Below are positions 1 to 5,295 of a stretch of 5,295 nt of DNA, one piece after another (the first letter of the stretch is position 1; each line of letters starts with the position of its first letter). Both the position numbers and the translations under genes were made by a program. The notes under the pieces are model-generated. The model worked only from the letters and a program-made list of their open reading frames with translations. It was not told where the DNA came from and ran no database searches. Origin of the DNA: Nitrososphaeraceae archaeon (GTDB lineage Archaea > Thermoproteota > Nitrososphaeria > Nitrososphaerales > Nitrososphaeraceae); NCBI GenBank assembly GCA_030038695.1, contig JASHSN010000340.1:1-5295 (forward strand). The letters are read 5' to 3'.

Positions 1-921
1 GCTAGTGATGAAGACAACGATGAAAACATCATAAAAGTAGGCAGAGGTGTTGCTGTAGTCCACAATGGTAGAAGAATAGCAGTAGGTAATATGAAATACA
101 TGGAAGAGGAAGCGAAATTAACCAGCTCAAAGCCTGAGGATGCTTCAGCTTCAAGACCAGAATTTTCATTACTACTAAATAATAGACACTATCAGTACCT
201 GTCAAATACACAATTAACTGGTCAAACATTGCAGGAATTCAGTCCTGTTGATATGCTATCCTCTACCACCACTGCCTTCGTGTCGCTAGATAAACAAATT
301 ATAGGTGCAGTTTTGCTTGAAGATAAGTTACGCCAAGAGACGAAAGAAGCAATAGCCAAGATCAAGGCAATGAAAATACATATTGTGATGCTCACCGGTG
401 ATAATGAACGAACAGCAAGTAAGATTGCTAATGAAGCGGGAATTGAGGAATATCATGCTGATTTGCTCCCAGAAGACAAGGTTTCAATAATTGAGGAAAT
501 AGTGAGAAAACATAAGAAAGAAGGAGAAAGGCAGAAGAAACAAGCTGTCATGATGGTAGGGGATGGCATAAATGATGCACCTGCTCTTGCTAAGGCTGAT
601 GTTGGGATAGCTATGGGAAGTGGAACAGATGTGGCTATTGAGACTGCGGACGTGGTGCTTATGACCGAGGATCTGACCAAGATACCTTATATGTTGAAGA
701 CGTCAAGACAATCCATGTTTGCTATCAAACAAAACTTTTTTGGAACCATGTTTGTAGATGGACTGGGTTTCATTCTGGCATTTGTTGGTCTAATAAATCC
801 CTTATTGGCTGCCATTATTCATGTAAGCTCAGAACTGATTTTTATGTGCAATTCAGCCAGGCTTATAATTGATAGCAACGCAGGTCAAATTAAACTTAGG
901 ACTAGTTATAGTAAGACATGA
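1..921 (+). CDS. P1B-type heavy-metal-transporting ATPase, C-terminal part (5' end outside window)
   Basis: The frame is open from base 1, so the gene starts upstream and only the last 306 residues are visible. The family couples ATP hydrolysis, through a phosphorylated aspartate, to metal-ion export across the cell membrane. Visible in order: the end of the nucleotide-binding domain (GRGVAVVHNGRRIAVGN, residues 15-31); the P-domain hinge TGDN (132-135); the Mg/phosphate-binding GDGINDAP (187-194) followed by ALAKADVGIAMG; then two hydrophobic helices (about 240-288) ending in NSARLI. The phosphorylated DKTG motif and the CPx metal-binding helix lie outside the window. The last helix has HVSSE (274-278), unlike the MxxSS of copper pumps and closer in position to the HEGGT/HEGST type, so the metal cannot be named. 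About 30 extra polar residues (roughly 38-65) extend the end of the N-domain. A CsoR-like repressor gene follows after 61 bp. The class call is secure; the substrate is unknown. Confidence 0.93.
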   Translation, partial: ASDEDNDENIIKVGRGVAVVHNGRRIAVGNMKYMEEEAKLTSSKPEDASASRPEFSLLLNNRHYQYLSNTQLTGQTLQEFSPVDMLSSTTTAFVSLDKQIIGAVLLEDKLRQETKEAIAKIKAMKIHIVMLTGDNERTASKIANEAGIEEYHADLLPEDKVSIIEEIVRKHKKEGERQKKQAVMMVGDGINDAPALAKADVGIAMGSGTDVAIETADVVLMTEDLTKIPYMLKTSRQSMFAIKQNFFGTMFVDGLGFILAFVGLINPLLAAIIHVSSELIFMCNSARLIIDSNAGQIKLRTSYSKT

Positions 922-945
922 TTGACAACATAAAGGTTACATATT

Positions 946-958
946 GGATACGCTATCC
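946..958. promoter_or_regulatory. Short inverted repeat upstream of the CsoR-like gene, possible operator
   Basis: GGATA-CGC-TATCC is a perfect 5-bp inverted repeat ending 24 bp before the repressor's ATG. A second pairing, GATAC (947-951) with GTATC (967-971), overlaps it. CsoR-family repressors usually bind pseudo-symmetric sites near their own promoter, so an autoregulatory operator is possible. The arms are short and could arise by chance. Confidence 0.25.
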
Positions 959-982
959 GAGATTAAGTATCGGTATTAATAT

Positions 983-1243
983 ATGACACATCACAAGAAA
1001 CCAGAAATTTCAAAAAGACTAGCAAGAATCGAAGGTCATGTTAGAGGGATTCAAAGAATGGTTAATGAGGATAAGACCTACGCGGATATAGTACAACAAA
1101 TCTCAGCAGTTCGTGCCGCTCTAGATGGTGTGATAGAAGTTATGGTTCAGGACTTGGTAGACCATTACGTCAGTCAAACTAGAGATGAAAGAGGAAAGGA
1201 AGTAGCGATAGAACTAAAGGATACAGTATCAAACATTTTTTAG
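983..1243 (+). CDS. CsoR/RcnR-family (DUF156) transcriptional repressor with non-canonical ligand residues
   Basis: A complete 86-residue all-helical protein, normal for the family (about 85-110 residues). These repressors form tetramers, bind operator DNA when metal-free (or, in FrmR, before reacting with formaldehyde) and release it on binding. The signature is clear: KRLARIEGHVRGIQRMVNED (11-30), then QQISAVRAALDGV (38-50), matching RcnR's LQQIAAIRGAVNG. By ungapped alignment the three Cu(I) ligands of CsoR (Cys36, His61, Cys65) fall on Tyr33, Leu58 and Tyr62. RcnR's Cys35, His60 and His64 fall on the same three residues. There is no cysteine at all. His3 and His4 sit where RcnR has its N-terminal His3. 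The ATG at 983 is chosen because it places the family start correctly; no Shine-Dalgarno site is visible, as in leaderless archaeal transcripts. It lies 61 bp after the metal-pump gene, which it probably regulates, but the inducer is probably not Cu(I). Confidence 0.9.
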   Translation: MTHHKKPEISKRLARIEGHVRGIQRMVNEDKTYADIVQQISAVRAALDGVIEVMVQDLVDHYVSQTRDERGKEVAIELKDTVSNIF

Positions 1244-1375
1244 CGTTAGGGTGCGATTGTCAGAGCCTATTTTTACATCTTCATTTTCGATTGTGTAGGG
1301 GGATTCGCTGTTGATATAGAACAATTGTGATCTTATGTAAGAATCGTCGTAATCCTATCAACTGGTTTAAGGACC
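1244..1375. other. Intergenic spacer between repressor and TPR genes
   Basis: No gene is supported on the plus strand here. T-runs at the end of and just after the repressor gene (T6 near 1236-1242 and T5 near 1270) could serve as an archaeal oligo-T termination signal. ACAATTGT (1321-1328) is a perfect 8-bp palindrome, and CGATTGT occurs twice (near 1252 and 1288). No convincing TATA box is placed for the next gene. Confidence 0.35.
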
Positions 1376-2683
1376 TTGTCAATGATAATTGGATTCCGTT
1401 GCTCAAAGAATGACAATGATGCTACCTCGTGTTCGAACGACACAGGATATGCACTAAAAAGAGACAATAAGGTGTCACGAAGTCTCGGGTCCTCAACGAA
1501 TCGTGACATGCACCACAATATACATACAGCTAAACGTATTAAGAGGCTACATGTATTAAGTGGCATTAAACATCCCCAACTACAAGCTCAAAAGTCCAGA
1601 ACACATCTTGACAGCTTCAGGAGACATACTGTTATACTTCTATCTTTGTCTCTTATTTTGTGTTTAATAGGTATTATCTGGTTAAGTCTGGTACCCTATG
1701 TCCTTGTGCTAGCCAAAGTAGAAAAGGATATTGCTCCTGGAGCCACGGTATATTATCATGAAGCACTAGCAATAGAACCAAATAGTGTTCATTCATTATA
1801 CGATAAAGGTAAACTAACTCTTGGAGCAATTATATATTCTGATAAAGCATCAATAGGAACAAAAGATATTTATGCATTAATTAGCAAAGCTCTAACTCTT
1901 GGCAATCTAGGAAACTATACTGGAGCTATACAATATTTTGATAAGGCACTGGCTATAGACGCAAAGGATGTTTATGCATTAGATAATAAAGGCGTAGCCC
2001 TTTACAAATTAGGAAACTATACTGGAGCTATAAAATATTTTGATAAGGCACTGGCTATTGACCCAGAAAATGTCCATTCATTATACAACAAAGCTCTGGC
2101 CCTTGGCAATTTAGAAAATTATAAGGAAGCTATAACATATTTTGACAAAGCGTTAAAAATAGACCCGCATCGCGTTTATACATTGTATGACAAAGGTAAT
2201 GTCCTTTACAAATTAGGAAACTATGCAGGAGCTATAAAATATTATGATAAAGCGCTAGCGATAGATCCAAACCTAGCTTTTGCGTTATATAACAAAGGTC
2301 TTGCTCTTGATAATCTGGGAAACTATCCAGGAGCTATAAAATATTATGATAATGCGTTAGCAATAGATCCAAACGATCTCCATTCATTATATAACAAAGG
2401 TCTTGCTCTTGATAATCTGGGAAACTATACAGGAGCTATAGTGTACTTTGATAAAGCGCTAGCGATAGATCCAAACCTAGCTTTTGCGTTATATAACAAA
2501 GGTCTTGCTCTTGATAATCTGGGAAACTATACAGGAGCTATAAAATATTATGATAAAGCGCTAGCTATACAACCTAACGACACTGATGCAATACATAGCA
2601 AAGCTGCATCACTTTACAAATTAGGAAATTATACTAAAACACCCCCCTGGTCACATATTGGATTGCTCTTGAGAGATTACTAG
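1376..2683 (+). CDS. Membrane-anchored tetratricopeptide-repeat (TPR) protein
   Basis: Up to 435 residues. The basic, polar N-terminal region (1-84) is followed by one strong hydrophobic helix (about 85-112) and then a TPR array (126-422). Full 34-residue units start at residues 164, 198, 232, 266, 300, 334 and 368. A partial unit starts at 402, and degenerate material lies at 126-163. Each unit has the LYNKGLALDNLGNYTGAIKY wording with DKALAIDPN ending helix B. TPR arrays form superhelical surfaces for protein-protein contacts; the partner is unknown. The topology suggests an anchored array on one face of the membrane. The start is uncertain: TTG at 1376, ATG at 1382 (residue 3) and ATG at 1508 (residue 45) are all possible, and the first 60 codons use more CpG codons than the array and overlap an antisense open frame. 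The C-terminus leaves the repeat after GNYT and ends in KTPPWSHIGLLLRDY, so the array looks cut short. TPR identity is certain; the exact ends are less so. Confidence 0.9.
   Translation: MSMIIGFRCSKNDNDATSCSNDTGYALKRDNKVSRSLGSSTNRDMHHNIHTAKRIKRLHVLSGIKHPQLQAQKSRTHLDSFRRHTVILLSLSLILCLIGIIWLSLVPYVLVLAKVEKDIAPGATVYYHEALAIEPNSVHSLYDKGKLTLGAIIYSDKASIGTKDIYALISKALTLGNLGNYTGAIQYFDKALAIDAKDVYALDNKGVALYKLGNYTGAIKYFDKALAIDPENVHSLYNKALALGNLENYKEAITYFDKALKIDPHRVYTLYDKGNVLYKLGNYAGAIKYYDKALAIDPNLAFALYNKGLALDNLGNYPGAIKYYDNALAIDPNDLHSLYNKGLALDNLGNYTGAIVYFDKALAIDPNLAFALYNKGLALDNLGNYTGAIKYYDKALAIQPNDTDAIHSKAASLYKLGNYTKTPPWSHIGLLLRDY
1473..1508. repeat. Perfect 8-bp inverted repeat within the 5' part of the TPR gene
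   Basis: TGTCACGA (1473-1480) and TCGTGACA (1501-1508) are exact reverse complements separated by 20 nt. The palindrome GTTCGAAC lies just upstream (about 1431-1438). The right arm ends at the candidate ATG start at 1508. This could be an operator or RNA hairpin if the true start is at 1508, or chance symmetry if translation starts at 1376. Confidence 0.4.
1865..2641 (+). repeat. Tandem 102-bp TPR-coding repeats
   Basis: Seven full units of 102 bp (34 codons) and one partial unit lie in direct order. Most copies differ at many silent sites, but 2246-2326 and 2450-2530 are identical over 81 bp. The match then continues to 2352/2556 with a single mismatch. The spacing of 204 bp is exactly two units. 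This points to recent unequal exchange or gene conversion within the array. Confidence 0.9.
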
Positions 2684-2828
2684 CGACCTGTGAAGTTTTT
2701 TAGACTATTTATGGGAAAACCGAAGAAAATTACTTCGCCGAGTTGATTCCGGGTTGCTCTGCAGGGAGAATACGTACCTTGATTGGCGCTACCAACACCA
2801 ATATTTGGTTTTAGATAGGGCTTTTTTT
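2684..2828 (+). terminator. Convergent intergenic region with T-runs and small hairpins, likely transcription end
   Basis: The TPR gene (plus) and the decayed gene (minus, ending at 2811) face each other here. T6 at 2696-2701 lies 13 bp after the TPR stop. Two small hairpins follow: CGAAG/CTTCG (2721-2725 with 2733-2737) and ACCAA/TTGGT (2797-2801 with 2805-2809, loop TAT). The second is followed by T7 at 2822-2828. Oligo-T runs are the usual archaeal termination signal, and hairpins are not required. The stems are short, so the hairpin role is uncertain. Confidence 0.4.
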
Positions 2829-3819
2829 ATGCGCTGGTTGATCAGTGAAATTATTGGCTAGTTTGAAGTCGTCAATTTCTTTCTTCAAGTCATCATTAAT
2901 CTTGATTTATGTCCGTTCTTCAACTTTTTCTAGCATGTCAGATAAAAATCCCTATTGTTTTTGCTCCTGGATTTTCGTGAGCTATTGTCTTTTATTTAAA
3001 GACAAAATTCGGTGCAGGTTCCAATATTCTTTGAATCCTTTTGTCATTTGTTAACATCTCACTAAACTTTAGATATGAGGAGGCTCTAGGCTTTCCGTTT
3101 TCTGTTAACGTAACGGCTTCTCCAAATAATATCCTGTCATATCTATCAAAGCTAACTCCTTGTATTGTTTGGTGAATTTGGATTCCTTCCAAATTCAAGT
3201 TTTCCCTGTAAATAATTCCTAGACCAGGAAAGACTTCGTCTATTTGTGGATATATTCAATAAGACAAAAAAATTCCATGATCTGCAAATATGGCACCCAA
3301 AAGATGTAAGGTACTCGTCGTATAATATTCATCACTCATTGCTGGCCTTCCTTCTCTATACATTAAGTTATACAATCTAAAAAGCAAACACTCTATACTG
3401 TACTTTGATTGGGTTAGATTTTCGCTAATCAACCTTTTACGAAGATTTTCTTCCTGTCGTCTTTTCCCTTCTTCTTCCCTTCTTCTACTCTCTTCTATTT
3501 TTCTTTCTGCAATTTTTATGTTGTGTCTTTGTGTCAATATCGAACCAATTATACTTACACTTATTGCTGCAACGCCAGTTATTGCGAGTCCATACAAAGT
3601 AATTAGTTGCCTAGACGTTTCATTTCTCAATATAATCTGTTACACATCACTTGTGTTAGAAGTATCCTTAGAATTTAGACTAGAAGATATTGATTGATTC
3701 TTTAGGATTGGGTGTGTTTGGGAATAAGCAAAACCGGAGGGACAAAGTATGAAAAGGGCGAAGATAATGCTGAGACACACGATTACAGAAACACTTCTGG
3801 AACCTTTAGCTAAGACCAA
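2811..3819 (-). pseudogene. Decayed gene for a signal-peptide, membrane-helix, coiled-coil protein of unknown function
   Basis: Read on the minus strand, one protein-like frame runs 3819 to 2811, interrupted by TAA 3642-3640, TGA 3258-3256, TAA 2994-2992, a +1 shift in the GGG run 2952-2950, and TAA 2909-2907. All pieces before 2952 share one frame, and removing one G restores reading into GFLSDMLEKVEER. The reconstructed product is about 335 residues. It has a signal peptide (codons 1-33, hydrophobic core VSVIVCLSIIFALFILC, cut likely after FAYS), a Ser/Asn-rich linker, a membrane helix (about 72-96, LYGLAITGVAAISVSIIGSIL) and a charged coiled coil (97-131, rich in Arg/Glu). A soluble domain follows, with GAIFADHGIF, FDRYDRILFGEAVTL and HENPGAKTIGF. 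The start is TTG at 3819, directly after an in-frame TAA. I do not recognise the family. The 59-codon first segment (3819-3640) could instead be a separate short secreted protein, and the 124-codon segment (3630-3256) might still be translated from TTG. Confidence 0.75.
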
Positions 3820-3840
3820 TTAATTTCCAATTTGTTGATA

Positions 3841-3913
3841 GGGGCTATAATTTCATATACTCCAGGACAATAGGGCTAGCCAATGGTCGGATCCAAGACT
3901 ATCCTATAGCCCC
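3841..3913 (-). other. 73-nt element closed by a 9-bp inverted repeat, tRNA-like at one end
   Basis: GGGGCTATA (3841-3849) and TATAGCCCC (3905-3913) are perfect reverse complements. Read on the minus strand, the ends give a 7-bp acceptor-like stem GGGGCTA/TAGCCCC, then TA, then a D-arm-like hairpin GGAT-AGTCTTGG-ATCC (minus nucleotides 10-25) with A14, R15 and GG in the loop. The total length of 73 nt suits a tRNA. However, no anticodon stem pairs, and the T-arm (TTCRANY loop with 5-bp stem) is absent, so it is not a functional tRNA. Options are a degenerate tRNA, a structured RNA, or chance symmetry in the old promoter region. The GGCTAGCC palindrome (3874-3881) lies inside. Confidence 0.35.
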
Positions 3914-3986
3914 AATAGCACATTGATTTCGACTCTTGGTTACATTATCAAGGATTTTGATTACATATACTGGAAACAAATACGGC

Positions 3987-4007
3987 ACGCTTCATAGGGT
4001 GAAGCGT
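3987..4007. repeat. Strong 8-bp stem-loop
   Basis: ACGCTTCA (3987-3994) and TGAAGCGT (4000-4007) pair perfectly around the 5-nt loop TAGGG. It is GC-richer than its surroundings and lies in non-coding DNA. A T4 run occurs 22 bp downstream on the plus strand (4029-4032), too far for a classic terminator. It could be a remnant of a mobile-element end, an RNA hairpin or a binding site; nothing else identifies it. Confidence 0.6.
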
Positions 4008-4246
4008 ATGTAAACGTTGAAAGACACCTTTTAGTTAGTGATTGTTGCATTAGCACTAGATATTTCAAAGAAATTTTAGGCTTGTTAATGTCATTCATAT
4101 TTTATTAGTTAGTCTGCAACGAAGGTTAATTCTATTAAGTGATTCGAAAAATCTTCCGATCTAGACCAAATACATCGAAAGACCTTTATCATTGGTACTA
4201 TCTTGATTGGGTTTTATACTCAGCAAAGAAAAACCGGAGCTGTTTG

Positions 4247-5295
4247 CTAGGTACGTAACTCTATACTATCATAAAATAACATCTTTCTCTGTAAAGCCTC
4301 TGATAATATTATCTCTTGCTGGCTGTAATTTTGTCTATTAGCAATCTCTTTTATCCGTTCAAAGCTAAAAGGTGTCGATACGTTTAGTATAATGTAATCA
4401 GAGTTTTTACAATCTTCTGTCCTGGTGTGAGCTACAAGTCTACCATCTGTTCTCTTCAAGCTCACCCTTCCAGGAATAGAGCGCTTGGCTATTGCATCAG
4501 TCCATTTCATTCTGTCTTTTCCATTGCTATAACAGGTTTTCATTGCCCATCCTAAGGTATCCCTTGTCAAATCGTTGTAAAATCCGGCGCCTATTCCCCA
4601 AGTTACAAGATTACAATCATGTCCATATTTCTTCCAAACAACATCATAACCTTTTGCATCATCAAACGTTATCGAGTCCCCGATAATAATGCCAAAGTTA
4701 TTATATCCATTTTCTTTCAGTTTGGTCACCATTTTATGAGCCTGCACTATGACATCTCACGAGTCAGGACGATAGATAGGTGTTACTTTATAGACATCCG
4801 CACAATGTTGAATCTTTAACAGATACTCTTCGATAAACTTTTTACTACTCACTGTGTCAATAACTATGCTTACTGCTTTGTAACCTCTTTGGGCTGAGCG
4901 TCTTACAGCTTCGACATAGCACATTAATTCGTCATCCCAGTTCATAGTCACTTTATGAGCCAGAGCTGGGATCGATTCGCCAGTCATGTCTACCGATATG
5001 TGAAAATCGTCTGTACCCGGAAGAAAGAGTGACCACGCCCTTCCGCACCAGTATGCATCCTCCATTGAGCGATGTCCTCTAAAACCAAAACTATGAAAGC
5101 GTGTTAGTCGTTCTTTTCGTTCGGTCAAGTATTGTTTCACCTGTAGAGCTCGTGTTGCACATGAGGACGAACCACGAATGTAATAATAATGGTTCCCACC
5201 ATGTAACCAACTCCCCAAAGCCCTTTACGACATTGCTTATCTGAGCAAATGGGGTACCCCGAGGAACCCAGCTACCATCTGGTAATGCTTCTATT
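4247..5295 (-). pseudogene. nadV: Nicotinamide phosphoribosyltransferase (NAMPT/NadV) gene, frameshifted and nonsense-interrupted, 5' end outside window
   Basis: The intact enzyme joins nicotinamide to PRPP to make NMN for NAD salvage in the cytoplasm. On the minus strand, the first frame (5294 to about 5172) reads ALPDGSWVPRGTP through LVTWWEPLLLHSW. The next frame starts by 5158 with ATRALQVKQYL, so a +1 or -2 shift lies in 5171-5159. It continues with RFHSFGFRG, GTDD (the Asp matching human Asp219, linked to nicotinamide preference), SIPALAHKVTMNW (His matching His247) and YRPDS. A TGA at 4759-4757 then replaces the conserved Gly of RPDSG, and the same frame continues: DVIVQAHKM, IIGDS, GIGAGF, LTRDTLGW and GRVSLKRTDGR, ending at TAG 4249-4247. 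The order and wording match human NAMPT residues from about 150 to the C-terminus. The protein would be split into pieces lacking a complete active site, so it is almost certainly non-functional. NadV has a patchy distribution in bacteria, viruses and animals, so transfer is plausible. An assembly error would be the main alternative. Confidence 0.87.

Larger units (their letters stand above)
3820..4246. other. Non-coding stretch between two decayed minus-strand genes
   Basis: I find no convincing gene on either strand in these 427 bp. It holds two structured elements listed separately (3841-3913 and 3987-4007). AT-rich text around 3845-3858 (minus: ATATGAAATTATAG) lies about 26-40 bp before the TTG start at 3819 and could have been that gene's TATA element. 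A 45-codon minus-strand frame (4098-3961) is open but has no protein-like character. Confidence 0.5.

Noticed and set aside
29..680. Minus-strand open frames at 29-229 and 453-680.
   Set aside because: Both lie opposite the P-type ATPase coding sequence, whose motifs are unmistakable on the plus strand.
1865..2641. Regularly spaced direct repeats suggestive of a CRISPR or satellite array.
   Set aside because: The 102-bp period is exactly 34 codons and every unit translates to a TPR, with no unique spacers.
2845..3054. 69-codon plus-strand open frame.
   Set aside because: It is rich in Ser, Phe and Cys with no family resemblance and lies antisense to the decayed minus-strand gene, whose reading is far more protein-like.
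3749..3823. 24-codon plus-strand frame with a GGAGG at 3736-3740, eight bases before its ATG, a possible leader peptide.
   Set aside because: It is antisense to the signal-peptide region of the minus-strand gene, has no downstream gene to lead, and Shine-Dalgarno use is not seen elsewhere in the window.
3841..3913. Functional tRNA gene on the minus strand.
   Set aside because: No 5-bp anticodon stem and no T-arm or TTCRANY loop can be drawn, in spite of a good acceptor-like stem and D-arm.
3961..4098. 45-codon minus-strand frame in the non-coding stretch.
   Set aside because: Its composition is unremarkable, it spans the 3987-4007 hairpin, and no promoter or homology-like motif supports it.
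3730..4239. AAAACCGGAG occurs at 3730-3739 and 4230-4239, exactly 500 bp apart, perhaps flanking direct repeats of an insertion.
   Set aside because: One copy lies inside the signal-peptide coding region and there are no terminal inverted repeats or transposase between them, so chance is the simplest explanation.
3256..4759. TGA read as glycine (code 25 type recoding), since TGA sits at a conserved Gly in the NAMPT-like gene and Gly would also fit at 3258-3256.
   Set aside because: The same region carries three in-frame TAA codons and two frameshifts that recoding cannot explain, the ATPase gene appears to terminate normally at TGA (919-921), and the other genes look archaeal.
4492..4819. 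Two plus-strand open frames (4492-4686 and 4619-4819).
   Set aside because: Both are antisense shadows of the NAMPT-like reading, which has clear family motifs on the minus strand.

Overview
The window looks like a piece of an AT-rich archaeal chromosome, most likely a Nitrososphaeria (Thaumarchaeota) relative. This is inferred from three things: the low-GC codon use, the TPR protein built of 34-residue units with GNYTGAIKYYDKALAIDPN-type wording behind one membrane anchor, and the near absence of Shine-Dalgarno sites before the likely starts. No rRNA or other lineage marker is present, so the assignment is tentative.

The left part (1-1243, plus strand) is a metal-homeostasis pair: the C-terminal 306 residues of a P1B-type heavy-metal ATPase, then 61 bp later a complete 86-residue CsoR/RcnR-family repressor. 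The two probably work together, with the repressor sensing the ion the pump exports. Both depart from the copper archetypes. The repressor lacks all three Cu(I)-ligand residues, and the pump's last membrane helix carries HVSSE where copper pumps carry MxxSS.

The middle (1376-2683, plus strand) is a membrane-anchored TPR protein with about nine repeat units. Two stretches of the array are almost identical at DNA level 204 bp apart. The first unit lacks seven residues, and the last stops half-way.

The right part (2811-5295, minus strand) contains no intact gene. I read it as two decayed genes separated by 427 bp of non-coding DNA. The first (3819-2811) would have encoded a roughly 335-residue protein with a signal peptide, a membrane helix, a coiled coil and an unknown domain. 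It is broken by four in-frame stops and one frameshift. The second (5295-4247, entering from beyond the window) is a nicotinamide phosphoribosyltransferase (NAMPT/NadV) gene. It is broken by a frameshift after an LHSW motif and by a TGA that replaces the conserved glycine of the RPDSG motif. The spacer contains a perfect 8-bp hairpin and a 73-nt element closed by a 9-bp stem with a tRNA D-arm-like hairpin but no T-arm.

I see no CRISPR array, transposase, integrase or convincing tRNA, and no evidence of a new multi-gene system. The points most worth following are the non-canonical metal pump/regulator pair and the decay of two neighbouring genes, one of them an NAD-salvage enzyme.
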